The position numbers and the translations under genes were made by a program. Positions 1-9,177 of a stretch of 52,279 nucleotides of DNA are shown here, in pieces. The stretch's first letter is position 1. The number at the start of each line of letters is the position of its first letter. The DNA is from Acidithiobacillus ferrivorans (GTDB lineage: Bacteria > Pseudomonadota > Gammaproteobacteria > Acidithiobacillales > Acidithiobacillaceae): the NCBI GenBank assembly GCA_020723125.1, contig DYJM01000005.1:1-52279 (forward strand). The letters run 5' to 3'. Under the pieces are notes generated by a model. It did no database searches, was not told the origin of the DNA, and saw only the letters and a list, made by a program, of their open reading frames with translations.

Positions 1-176
1 ATGAGTGCTTTGCCGCGACTTTTGTTCTGAGCCGTTGTTGTTCTTGGCGAAATCCAGCGCCCGTCAGGAGAGCTGTTTGAGCCCGAAGGGCGAGTTCTCT
101 CCTGACAGCAGGATGAGCCTTAGAACAACAGGCGAGGAACAACGGAGCAAAAAGCACTCATAACAACTGCCGTTAG
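1..176. repeat. MITE-like palindromic repeat, copy 1 (left end cut by window edge)
   Basis: Nearly identical to the reverse complement of 8597-8795; ATGAGTGCTTT at 1 pairs with AAAGCACTCAT near 150; internal GTCAGGAGAG...CTCTCCTGAC hairpin. Confidence 0.8.
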
Positions 177-178
177 GA

Positions 179-1276
179 TTATCGAGAGGAGAGTTGTTGG
201 AGAACCTGTTCGGGAAGCAGATTTTCCATGCAGCGATGGTGCTTGAGAGGGCATTCTCTTTTGCCGCAGGGGCTGCAGGAAAGTCCCAGACGCAGGGCCA
301 CGGCGCCGGGCGATAAGGGGGGAGTCATCTGCAGGGGGGTTGATCCATACAGGGCTATGACCCGGCTGCCGACAGCCCCGGCAATATGCATCAGACCCGA
401 GTCATTACTGACGGTGATTTCTGTCAGTGAGAGCAGGTCGATGGCTTCTGTGAGGCTGGTACGCCCACCCAGATCAAGCACTGTCGGGACTGCTTGCGCG
501 ATGGCCTGGGTGATTTCGGCGTCTTTCGGACTGCCGAAAAGCCACACTGGTCGTCCGGCCTGAGTCAGTTGCTGGGCCAGGCTGATCCAATGGCGTACAG
601 GCCAGCGTTTGGCTGGGCCGTATTCTGCTCCGGGTGCGAGTGCCACCAGCCCTGCACCGGGATTTTGGATATTCAGACGTTGCAGCGTGACGGCAAGGGC
701 AGCATGATCCACCATCAGACGCGGTGCGGGTAAATGCTTGGGTTGCGGCAAACGTCGCGGTAAACCCAGGGCCACAAAACGATCCACTGTCCGTGGCAGG
801 CGTTTTTTATCCAGGTGGTGGCGGTCATTGAGCAGCATTTTTCGGGCACTGCCGCCAAAGCCACTGCGGTTGGGAATCTGGGCCCAGTAAGGAACCAGTG
901 CCGATTTCAGGCTGTTGGGCAAACAGATGGACCAGTCGTAATCTTCTTTCTGGAGGGTTTCGGCGATACGGCGGCGTTCTTTCCAGCCCAGTTTGCCGTG
1001 GGGAATATCCAGAGGAATGCCGCGCCGCACTTCTGCCATGCGCGAAGCAACCGGCAGGCTGGCCGGCGGGGCTAGGACATCAATCTGCAGTTTGGGCCAG
1101 CGCCGGCGCATGACCTGCAATAATACTTGCGCCATGACCATGTCGCCTACCCAGGCAGGACCCACCAGCAGCAGGCGGGCCGGATCATAAGCCCGGGCCA
1201 GGCGGGTATTATGGGCGGTAAACGCGTCTTCTTCGCCGTAAGGCGGTTCGATGCTTTCCGGTAAATCCTCCGACAT
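179..1276 (-). CDS. waaF: Lipopolysaccharide heptosyltransferase II (ADP-heptose:LPS heptosyltransferase)
   Basis: LLVGPAWVGDMVMAQ N-terminus, LAPGAEYGPAKRWP, TVSNDSGLMHIAGAVGSRVIALYGSTPLQMTPP; start chosen at MSEDLPES. Confidence 0.9.
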   Translation of the reverse strand: MSEDLPESIEPPYGEEDAFTAHNTRLARAYDPARLLLVGPAWVGDMVMAQVLLQVMRRRWPKLQIDVLAPPASLPVASRMAEVRRGIPLDIPHGKLGWKERRRIAETLQKEDYDWSICLPNSLKSALVPYWAQIPNRSGFGGSARKMLLNDRHHLDKKRLPRTVDRFVALGLPRRLPQPKHLPAPRLMVDHAALAVTLQRLNIQNPGAGLVALAPGAEYGPAKRWPVRHWISLAQQLTQAGRPVWLFGSPKDAEITQAIAQAVPTVLDLGGRTSLTEAIDLLSLTEITVSNDSGLMHIAGAVGSRVIALYGSTPLQMTPPLSPGAVALRLGLSCSPCGKRECPLKHHRCMENLLPEQVLQQLSSR

Positions 1277-1278
1277 GT

Positions 1279-2043
1279 TCACTTGCCCAGAAGCATGATC
1301 AGCGCTTCCGCCATAATCAGGATGATGATGATCCATTCCAGAACGGTCTCACGATTATGGCGACTGGCAACAATCATGATTTCCAGTCCTTCATGAATGG
1401 CGTCGAGTTTTTCATCCAGGGCGCGGAAACGGCTGGTGAGTTCCAGATCGGCGGAAAGCTCCCGGGAGAGTATTTCCAGCCCTGGCGTTTCCCAGACAAT
1501 ATCCGGATTATCCAGCACCGCGAGGCGTGACAGGATTTCGGTGCGAGTCGCGGAGGTGGAGGCCAGAAAACGCAGATGACTCCCCCGGTGTCCGGGAAGA
1601 CGGCCAGTACGGGTGACCTCGGAGAGTAAATTCAAGGTGGTTTCCAGGAGAGATTCGACGGCTTCCTCGTGAAGTTCGAGGGCAAGACTTTGGGCCAGGC
1701 GCAGGGCCACCAGGAGGATGCGCTCTTCATCCAGATCCTTGAGGGTTACGCCATCCCGGCCGACGGCATCCCGCTCGCCGGTTTTGATGAATAATTCTTC
1801 GACTTTCGGGTTGCTGATGGCGGTGAACTGGGCCTGGACGCTGGCAATAATCCGCGCCTGCAGAGCCGGTCCTGCTCCAAAAAAACAAAGCACCCCGGAA
1901 CGGAACATGGCTACCCAGGCATCTCCGTCGCGGAGCAGACGGTGGGAGGGATTATTATCCACCAGATCCATGTCGAAGGTTTCGTCCCAGTTTTTCAGGG
2001 CAATATGGCGTACGGGTTGAATGGCGTGAAGAATATTACTCAT
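1279..2043 (-). CDS. RMD1/DUF155 family protein with C-terminal transmembrane helix
   Basis: Architecture typical of the RMD1 family: N-terminal FRSGVLCFFGA, late RFRALDEKLDAIHEGLEIM followed by a C-terminal TM (EWIIIILIMAEALIMLLG). Confidence 0.75.
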   Translation of the reverse strand: MSNILHAIQPVRHIALKNWDETFDMDLVDNNPSHRLLRDGDAWVAMFRSGVLCFFGAGPALQARIIASVQAQFTAISNPKVEELFIKTGERDAVGRDGVTLKDLDEERILLVALRLAQSLALELHEEAVESLLETTLNLLSEVTRTGRLPGHRGSHLRFLASTSATRTEILSRLAVLDNPDIVWETPGLEILSRELSADLELTSRFRALDEKLDAIHEGLEIMIVASRHNRETVLEWIIIILIMAEALIMLLGK

Positions 2044-2047
2044 GCAT

Positions 2048-3433
2048 TTATCCTTCGGGGAGTAATTTGCCAGGATTCAAAATGCCCTCTGGATCAAACA
2101 GTTTTTTGATGGCGCGCTGGATGCTGAGATTTTCGGGGCTGAGTTCCAGAGGTAAAAATTCCCGTTTGGTAGAGCCGATGCCGTGCTCGCCGGAAAGCGT
2201 GCCGCCCAGGCGGAGGACCGTCTGAAAGAGTTTTTGCAGACCCTGACGGGCATGGCGCATTTCCTCATGGTTTTCGGGGTGCACCAGAAAATTGACATGG
2301 AGATTGCCGTTCCCGGCATGGCCAAAGCTGACAATGTGCAGGGATTGTTCTTGGGCAATGGCTTCAATGGCTTCCAGTAAATCGCGCAGACGACTGACCG
2401 GGACGACCACATCTTCGTTGATTTTCAGAGGGGCCATGGCTTTGGTGGCTGGCGACAGGGATTTGCGCGCCGCCCAGAGCGCTGCTGTGGCCTGGGCATC
2501 TGTGGCCTCCAGGATTTCCAGATTACCCTCTCCAGCAAGGGCCTGGCGCAGGGCTTCCAACTGGGCGGGGATGGTTTCGCTTTCGCCGTCGACTTCGACC
2601 ATCAACAGCGCCTGACTGGCAGCGGGCAGGTCTGTGGCGGCGCCCATACTGCGTACGGCCGCCAGAGCATGAGGGTCCATGAGTTCCAGGGCGCTGGGTG
2701 TATGTCTTTGTGCCATGACCCGCTGGACCGCCGCGCAGGCGCTGGCGGTATTGGCATAGGCAGCGCGAAGCGTGGCTTTGGCCATGGGCAGGGGCAGCAG
2801 GCGCAGGGTGACTTCGGTAATCAGCGCCAGCGTACCTTCACTCCCCACCAGTAAACGGGTCAGATCATAACCGACCACGCCTTTGCTGGTACGCACTCCA
2901 CAGCAGAGGGTTTCCCCGCAGCCGGTGACGGCGCGCAAACCGAGCACATAATCCCGGGTCACCCCGTATTTGACAGCGTGCGGCCCCCCGGCATTCATGG
3001 CGAGATTACCACCAATCCGGCAGTAGGGACTGCTGCCCGGATCGGGAGGATAAAAAAGCCCGTCCTGGACAACATGGTCATTGATGGCGGCGGTAATCAT
3101 GCCTGCTTCTACTGTGATGCTCCGGTCTGCCGGGCTGTAATCACAAACTTCCTGCATGCACTCAAAACTGATGACGGCGCTGCCGGGTACCGGTTGCGCG
3201 CCGCCGACATTGCCCGACCCTGCCCCTCTGGGGATCAGCGGCAAATGATGGCGACGGGCGATGTGGACAATAGCCTGCACTTCTTCATGACTTTTGGGGA
3301 AAAGCACCAAGGCGGGGAGACAGCTTCCGGGGGTATCATCACGACTGTAAATGGACAGGGTATCGCTGTCATCCCGCACTCTCTCGCTGTCGAGAGCTGC
3401 ACGCAGGGCTGGAAGAATGACGGCGATGCTCAT
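2048..3433 (-). CDS. FAD-binding oxidase, glycolate/D-lactate dehydrogenase GlcD-like
   Basis: PRGAGSGNVGGAQPV FAD motif, GGNLAMNAGGPHAVKYGVTRDYVLGLRAV, GEHGIGSTKREFL, FDPEGILNPGK. Confidence 0.9.
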   Translation of the reverse strand: MSIAVILPALRAALDSERVRDDSDTLSIYSRDDTPGSCLPALVLFPKSHEEVQAIVHIARRHHLPLIPRGAGSGNVGGAQPVPGSAVISFECMQEVCDYSPADRSITVEAGMITAAINDHVVQDGLFYPPDPGSSPYCRIGGNLAMNAGGPHAVKYGVTRDYVLGLRAVTGCGETLCCGVRTSKGVVGYDLTRLLVGSEGTLALITEVTLRLLPLPMAKATLRAAYANTASACAAVQRVMAQRHTPSALELMDPHALAAVRSMGAATDLPAASQALLMVEVDGESETIPAQLEALRQALAGEGNLEILEATDAQATAALWAARKSLSPATKAMAPLKINEDVVVPVSRLRDLLEAIEAIAQEQSLHIVSFGHAGNGNLHVNFLVHPENHEEMRHARQGLQKLFQTVLRLGGTLSGEHGIGSTKREFLPLELSPENLSIQRAIKKLFDPEGILNPGKLLPEG

Positions 3434-4509
3434 GGTCGGGAATTCCGGATTTTCTGTAAGAGGGCGGTGGTGCTGCGTTCGTGCCGGAATGGAATGCTGA
3501 GCACGCGACCGCCGCGCGCCTGGACCTCGCGGGCACCGACGATGCGTTCCACCGGCCAGTCGCCGCCCTTGATCAGGACGTCAGGCTGCAGTTTTTCGAT
3601 GAGTTGCAGGGGGGTGTCTTCATCAAAAGGGGTAACGAAATCCACGGACTGCAGGGCCGCGAGTACCGCCATCCGATCGTCTTGCGGATTGATCGGGCGA
3701 TCCGCGCCCTTGCCCAGCCGGCGCACGGAGGCATCACTGTTCACGGCGACAAGCAGACAGGCGCCTTCCGCGCGGGCTTCGGCGAGATACTGGACATGGC
3801 CGCGATGCAGGACATCAAAAACCCCATTGGTGAATACCAGGGGACGACGATAATTGCAGGCCTGCCTGAGCTGCTCATGGTCGTGCAGAATCCGTCCGGA
3901 AAACGACGCGACGCCATGGGGCGGAATTGGATTTTCGGCAAAGGCTGCGTCCACATCGCTGCAAAGGGCATGAATGATGACCAGATGAACTTCCTGGATG
4001 CGCGCCGTACTGGTTTCGGGGACGCGCAGTTCAATATCCGCCGCCCCCAGCAGGCCGGCAAGTTGTCCGCCATCCCTGCCGGTCATGGCCAAGGTCCACA
4101 TGCCCCGAGTCCGGGCCGCACGGATGGCCTGCAGGACATTTTCGGAATTGCCGGAGGTACTGAAAGCCACCAGACAATCGCCGGGTCGGCCCAGGGCCTC
4201 CACCTGACGGGCGAATACTTGCGTGTAGGCAGAATCATTGGCAATGGCGGTCAAGACGCTGCTATCCGTGCTGAGGGCAACGGCGGGAAGGGCCATGCGA
4301 TTACTTTCAAAGCGGTTGACCAGCTCGGAGGCCAGATGCTGGGCATCTCCCGATGAACCACCATTGCCGCAACTCAAAACCTTTCCGCCGTTCTGCAGGG
4401 TGGCTATCAGTCTTGCACTGGCGTCGGCGAAAGGTGCAGCAAGACTCTGTGCAGCATGTTCCTTGGTGGCGATGCTGGCGCGCAAGGCGGTATTTATCCG
4501 GTTAGGCAT
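3430..4509 (-). CDS. Fused phosphoheptose isomerase (GmhA-like SIS domain) and D-glycero-beta-D-manno-heptose-1-phosphate adenylyltransferase (HldE C-terminal/RfaE2-like)
   Basis: N-terminal half: SCGNGGSSGDAQHLASELVNRF and FSTSGNSENVLQA (SIS). C-terminal half: FTNGVFDVLHRGHVQYL, VNSDASVRRLGKGADRPI, VLIKGGDW (nucleotidyltransferase). Confidence 0.9.
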   Translation of the reverse strand: MPNRINTALRASIATKEHAAQSLAAPFADASARLIATLQNGGKVLSCGNGGSSGDAQHLASELVNRFESNRMALPAVALSTDSSVLTAIANDSAYTQVFARQVEALGRPGDCLVAFSTSGNSENVLQAIRAARTRGMWTLAMTGRDGGQLAGLLGAADIELRVPETSTARIQEVHLVIIHALCSDVDAAFAENPIPPHGVASFSGRILHDHEQLRQACNYRRPLVFTNGVFDVLHRGHVQYLAEARAEGACLLVAVNSDASVRRLGKGADRPINPQDDRMAVLAALQSVDFVTPFDEDTPLQLIEKLQPDVLIKGGDWPVERIVGAREVQARGGRVLSIPFRHERSTTALLQKIRNSRP

Positions 4510-4511
4510 GG

Positions 4512-4877
4512 TCATGGGCTGGGCACTCTGAAAGCATCGCGAATCCACTCCGGCGCTGCGTCACCGTCAATGGCAATCACGTCAAACCGGCAAGGACGCA
4601 GACCATGCCGGGGATTGCGCAACAAAAAATATTCGGCAGCGCGAATCAAACGCTGCTGTTTCCGATGGTTGACGCTGGCGGCGGCAGAGCCTTGCCGATT
4701 ATGGGTGCGCTGGCGCACTTCCACGAACACCAGCGCCTCATTATCCAGTACGATCAGGTCGATTTCCCCGGAACGGCAACGAAAATTGCGCAACAGCAAT
4801 TTCAGTCCGGCCCTCAGCAGCAAAGCCAAGGCGCGATCCTCACCCTGCTGACCGAAATTTTGGCGCGGCGAAGGCAT
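4512..4877 (-). CDS. yraN: YraN/UPF0102 family endonuclease-like protein
   Basis: GEDRALALLLRAGLKLLLRNFRCRSGEIDLIVLDNEALVFVEVRQR, typical UPF0102. Confidence 0.9.
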   Translation of the reverse strand: MPSPRQNFGQQGEDRALALLLRAGLKLLLRNFRCRSGEIDLIVLDNEALVFVEVRQRTHNRQGSAAASVNHRKQQRLIRAAEYFLLRNPRHGLRPCRFDVIAIDGDAAPEWIRDAFRVPSP

Positions 4878-4885
4878 ATGTTTAT

Positions 4886-6727
4886 TTAGCTGCCGGGTTT
4901 GGGAATGGCTGGCAAAGGCACGATAGCGCCATTCTCTACTTCCATCCATTCCATGTCACGCACGATGCGGCCTCCTTTACCAAAATGTAAGGTTCCGGTG
5001 GCACCTTTGAGAGGCTGACTGAATTGTTTGGCGAGGATTTTTTCGGCAAGCTGGTAGGCATCCAGACCAAAAGCGGCCATCCGCCACTGCGCATCGCTGG
5101 CATTGGGCAGGCTCGTGTGGAGGAGTGCAGCGGCCTGTGGCTTGGTCGTGGTCGGCTGAACAATCCAGGGCATATCCACGGACTCAATTCCGGAGAGATT
5201 GTGCGCATCGCTGGGAAGGGTGGCCCCATGTAAAAGCGCCGGACTGAAAATCGGGATATGACTGTTGATGGAACGGATAGCTGTGACGGCAGCATTGGCA
5301 TTTTTGCTGTCTGCGACCAGGAAAACAAAATCATGGGTTGAGCTGGTCCCGCTGAGCAGTTGCTGCGCCTGACCATCAAGAGAATGACCAGGTAGATAGG
5401 TGGCGACTCCGGCGACGCTGCCACCCAGCTTTTTCCAGGTATCGATAAAATCGGCCTGAATGGCGGCGCCACTGGAATCCTGCGGATACATGACATAAGC
5501 CCGTCGGTAGCCTGCTGCATAGCCCTGATTGGCAATCTGACGCGCCGCAGCATCCCGACTCAGGCTGAAAGTATATAGTCCCGGTTGCTGCACCCCAGGA
5601 TCGGAACCCAGGGCAATGACCGGAGGATCTGAAGGCTTGCGCACGCCCGCCACGGCATTGATGTCCTGCGGTAACAGTGGCCCGACAAATATCTGGCAAC
5701 CTTCCTTGACTCCACGCTCAAAGAGTACGGCGGTGTAACTCGGGTTTCCGGTGCTTTGCAGCAGCTTGACGGCTGGCCCGGAGGTCAGTTGTGCCGCCGT
5801 TTCCATGCCGGCACTGAGGGCCTGAGAAAGTCCCGCATAACTACCGGTGGAGGGAAGCAGTGCACAAATACTGTCCTCCTGACTGCTGGTAGTGTCGGCG
5901 ACGTTCAGTTCGTCATGGCTGGTAAAATTGATGGGCGGGTGGTCAGGATGCGCGGCCATCCAGGCATTGATAGCGGCTTTGCGTTGATCCGGATCAGGAT
6001 TATGGCGACTGATCAGGGCAATGGCGAGCCATTCCTGTACCAAAGGATTACCACTGCGTCCCTGCCAGTTTTGAATGCGCGCCGACGAAACAGAGTCCAG
6101 AAGAGCATGAATACGCTGATGGTTTTTGTGGATGGCGGCGCCGCTGAGCAGGCTGTCCCGTTCTATCAGAAAATTCAGGGCGGTCAGTTCATGCCCTTCT
6201 TGAGTGTATAAGGTGGCAAGGGTTCCCATGGCCTCGGCCCGCACGTGCTGCGGCGTGCTGGCGATGGTCAGCAGTTCTTCCAGATTGCCTTTGGCCCTGG
6301 GTGTCTGTCCCTGATCCATCAATCCCTGGGCGCGGACCCACAAGGCCTGTCCACGTAAACCGCTATCGTCATGTTCCAGGCGCAGGACTTCATCGGCGAG
6401 GAGTACCGCTACCGGAGCTCTGTTGCCCTGCAGGGAGGCTTGGGCAGCCTTCAGCAAATACTGGAGTTGTGTCTTGCCCTGAACGGCCGCCGCCGCCTTG
6501 ATGTAGTCTTTGGCGGCTTCCAGATCATGCCCCTCTGCGAGTAACGCATCTGCCTGCCGGGCACTGGCCACTTCAGGAGGATTTGCCGCAGTGGCTACAG
6601 GAGCCGGAGCGCTACTGAGCACCGGCGCAGGCTTATGTGGCATACTCGCGCAAGCGCTCAAGGCGGCGGCGACAGCCAGGGTGGCGGTCAAACGTGGTAA
6701 CTGGAATAAACTGGTCGGCAGTTTCAT
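4886..6727 (-). CDS. lpoA: LppC/LpoA-type penicillin-binding protein activator lipoprotein
   Basis: Lipoprotein signal (LAVAAALSACAS), TPR-like N-terminal half, periplasmic-binding-like C-terminal half; divergent from rsmI and next to yraN as in other gammaproteobacteria. Confidence 0.85.
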   Translation of the reverse strand: MKLPTSLFQLPRLTATLAVAAALSACASMPHKPAPVLSSAPAPVATAANPPEVASARQADALLAEGHDLEAAKDYIKAAAAVQGKTQLQYLLKAAQASLQGNRAPVAVLLADEVLRLEHDDSGLRGQALWVRAQGLMDQGQTPRAKGNLEELLTIASTPQHVRAEAMGTLATLYTQEGHELTALNFLIERDSLLSGAAIHKNHQRIHALLDSVSSARIQNWQGRSGNPLVQEWLAIALISRHNPDPDQRKAAINAWMAAHPDHPPINFTSHDELNVADTTSSQEDSICALLPSTGSYAGLSQALSAGMETAAQLTSGPAVKLLQSTGNPSYTAVLFERGVKEGCQIFVGPLLPQDINAVAGVRKPSDPPVIALGSDPGVQQPGLYTFSLSRDAAARQIANQGYAAGYRRAYVMYPQDSSGAAIQADFIDTWKKLGGSVAGVATYLPGHSLDGQAQQLLSGTSSTHDFVFLVADSKNANAAVTAIRSINSHIPIFSPALLHGATLPSDAHNLSGIESVDMPWIVQPTTTKPQAAALLHTSLPNASDAQWRMAAFGLDAYQLAEKILAKQFSQPLKGATGTLHFGKGGRIVRDMEWMEVENGAIVPLPAIPKPGS

Positions 6728-6761
6728 GAGCAGAGTGTATGGAGAATGGAGCAGTGGTTCA

Positions 6762-7619
6762 ATGACTGAAATGCATTCCGGGCTGTTGACAATTATCGCC
6801 ACCCCCATCGGCAATCTGGAGGATCTTTCGCCACGGGCCGGACAGGCCATTGCCCATGCCGGCCTGATCCTGGTGGAAGATCGCCGTCATGCCCAGCGCT
6901 TGTTCCAGCATCTTGGTGTACAGCCCAAAACCATGGCCCTGCACGAACATAACGAACGGGCATTGGCCCCGCAAATTGCCCAGCGCATTGCCGCTGGTGA
7001 GCAGATTGCCCTGCTTTCTGATGCCGGGATGCCATTGATTTCCGATCCTGGTTTTCCCTTGCTGGCGTTGCTGCGCGAACAGCAGTTACCGGTCACCATT
7101 ATCCCCGGACCCAATGCTGCTGTAGCGGCGCTGTCCTTGTCAGGCTTGCCCAGTGATCGCTTCAGTTTTGAAGGATTCTTACCCGCCAAAGCGGGTGCCC
7201 GTCGGGCGCGTCTTGCGGCGTTGCAGTCGGAATCACGGACCATGATTTTTTATGAAGCCCCTCATCGCATTGTGTCAACCATAACGGACATGACGGAACT
7301 TTGGGGCCGGAATCGGCCCGCAGCGCTTTGTCGGGAGCTGACCAAAATCTACGAAGAATGTCTGCGCGACTCTCTGGGCGGGCTGCTGGATCAACTGTCT
7401 CAGCACCCCGATAAGGTGCGCGGCGAAATGACCCTGATACTGGGCGGGGCACCGGAGCAGGACCCCGGTGAACAGGAGGCAGATCGCTGGCTTGCCCCTT
7501 TGCTTGAGGAGCTGCCACTGACTCAGGCGGTGCGAATTGCTGAAGCGCAAAGCGGAATGGCCCACCGTCTTTTATATCGTCGCGCCCTGGCCTTGACTTC
7601 CGGGCGTGAGCCCGCTTAA
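6762..7619 (+). CDS. rsmI: 16S rRNA (cytidine1402-2'-O)-methyltransferase
   Basis: LLTIIATPIGNLEDLSPRAGQAIAHAGLILVEDRRHAQRLFQHLG, LLSDAGMPLISDPGFPLL, IPGPNAAVAALSLSGLPSDRFSFEGFLP. Confidence 0.95.
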   Translation: MTEMHSGLLTIIATPIGNLEDLSPRAGQAIAHAGLILVEDRRHAQRLFQHLGVQPKTMALHEHNERALAPQIAQRIAAGEQIALLSDAGMPLISDPGFPLLALLREQQLPVTIIPGPNAAVAALSLSGLPSDRFSFEGFLPAKAGARRARLAALQSESRTMIFYEAPHRIVSTITDMTELWGRNRPAALCRELTKIYEECLRDSLGGLLDQLSQHPDKVRGEMTLILGGAPEQDPGEQEADRWLAPLLEELPLTQAVRIAEAQSGMAHRLLYRRALALTSGREPA

Positions 7620-7632
7620 ATACGCGCTCCTG

Positions 7633-7708
<76 letters not shown>

Positions 7709-7818
7709 TATAAAACAAGCGCTTAGCGATTTTTTGCCAGGTCATAAAACTTGGACATTCGCCCGGTATCGCGCATTCCCCCTCCTGGGTCGTGGGCCGG
7801 GAGGTCAAGCGGGAAATT

Positions 7819-8205
7819 TTAAATCTGAATGATGGTATCGCTATAAAGCGCCACGAGCGCGTCATGGGTCATTAGCCGCATCGGTTCCACGAGTGCTTGG
7901 GCCACCAGAATTCGGTCAAAAGGATCTTGGTGGTGCATGGGCAAATCTTCCACTGCGACCGCGTGCTCTGCCTCCACCGAAAGAAGTTGATAGTCCGACG
8001 CCTCAAAATATCGCAACGCCTCTTGGCTGGATACGGGCATCTCTCCTCGACCTAAGGCGCGCTTGATCGCAATTTCCCAGATACTCGCCACACTGACCCA
8101 CACGCTGGCCGTCGGTGACTGAATCAGGTCACGCGCCTTCTGGGATAATTTTGGATGGTCTGTTATGGCCCATAGAGCAACATGTGTATCCAGCAGCAGG
8201 TTCAT
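7819..8205 (-). CDS. Type II toxin, VapC-like PIN domain
   Basis: LLLDTHVALWAI, SVASIWEIAIK, HHQDPFDRILVAQA, PIN acidic residues present. Confidence 0.92.
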   Translation of the reverse strand: MNLLLDTHVALWAITDHPKLSQKARDLIQSPTASVWVSVASIWEIAIKRALGRGEMPVSSQEALRYFEASDYQLLSVEAEHAVAVEDLPMHHQDPFDRILVAQALVEPMRLMTHDALVALYSDTIIQI

Positions 8206-8444
8206 GTCTCACTCATGAACAAACGGGCTACCTCATCGTTATGCATGTCGATATTGTCTGGCACTTCAAAAAGGCCCTTGGCCACACCAATCCGTTTTCC
8301 GGGTGGATACTTGGTTATCGGCACAAGTTTGGCCACAGGATGTCCATTCCTGGCAATCACGATTTCGCGCTCCTCCCCTTGCTCAATGGCCTCTACCAGG
8401 CGAGATAAGGAAGATTTGGCTTGCAGCATGTTAACAGATCGCAT
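8202..8444 (-). CDS. Phd/YefM family antitoxin
   Basis: AKSSLSRLVEAIEQGEEREIVIARNGHPVAKLVP; overlaps toxin start by 4 nt. Confidence 0.92.
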   Translation of the reverse strand: MRSVNMLQAKSSLSRLVEAIEQGEEREIVIARNGHPVAKLVPITKYPPGKRIGVAKGLFEVPDNIDMHNDEVARLFMSET

Positions 8445-8596
8445 CTGAATTCCTTTTTAAAGAAGTAACATTAGTCTAGTCTGGCTAATGAGCCTAGTCA
8501 AAGATGGGCAGTGCCCAAGCTGTATAGTGGGATCATTGATCTCTACCCCAATGCACCAAGGCTAGACGCCACAACCAGTAAGGACGTCTATTTCAT

Positions 8597-8795
8597 CCTG
8601 AAAACGGCAGTTGCCATGGGTGCTTTTTGCTCCGCTGTTCCTCGCCGGTTGTTCTATGGCTCATCCTGCTGTCAGGAGAGAACTCGCCCTGCGGGCTCAA
8701 ACAGCTCTCCTGACGGGCGCAGGATTTCGCCAAGAACAACAACGGCTCAGAACAAAAGTCGCGGCAAAGCACCCATGGCAACTGCCGTTTTCAGG
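8597..8795. repeat. MITE-like element, copy 2 (complete, 199 bp)
   Basis: 30-nt perfect terminal inverted repeats CCTGAAAACGGCAGTTGCCATGGGTGCTTT / AAAGCACCCATGGCAACTGCCGTTTTCAGG, flanked by TTCAT on both sides (candidate 5-bp target duplication). Confidence 0.88.
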
Positions 8796-8944
8796 TTCAT
8801 GCCTTGCTGCGAATTGCCGAAGAAAGAGATCGCCGTGCCCGGATCTGCGCCCGGATCTTGCCCAAGTGAACTTGGGAAACAGGGGGTATGATAGTTTTTA
8901 TAAGTCATTGTAAAAATTTTGAATAACTCTGTCAGAAAAACTAT

Positions 8945-9175
8945 TTGGCACAGGCGGTGGTCACAGTAAAACCCGGAGTATTGCCACTTGGATATATCCT
9001 CTCTTCTGAAATTGAAGCGAGATTTATTACTCTGTTGCTGGAAAGAGCCCTGCTATGCCACACCATGAGTGAACAATCCAGTCAGTTTTATCTGAAACAG
9101 GGATTTCTGGAATCCGAGCTGGATAGCACCACGCTCCTATATCCCTTGACTCGATTGCTGCGCATGATTGTTTAA
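8945..9175 (+). pseudogene. C-terminal remnant of GNAT acetyltransferase (possibly toxin type)
   Basis: Ending SSQFYLKQGFLESELDSTTLLYPLTRL resembles GNAT C-termini; no acetyl-CoA binding N-terminal part present. Confidence 0.45.
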
Positions 9176-9177
9176 GT

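Noticed and set aside
2978-4356. Long plus-strand ORFs (291 aa each, 2978-3853 and 3481-4356)
   Set aside because: Antisense shadows of the GlcD-like and GmhA-HldC genes; no recognisable domains.
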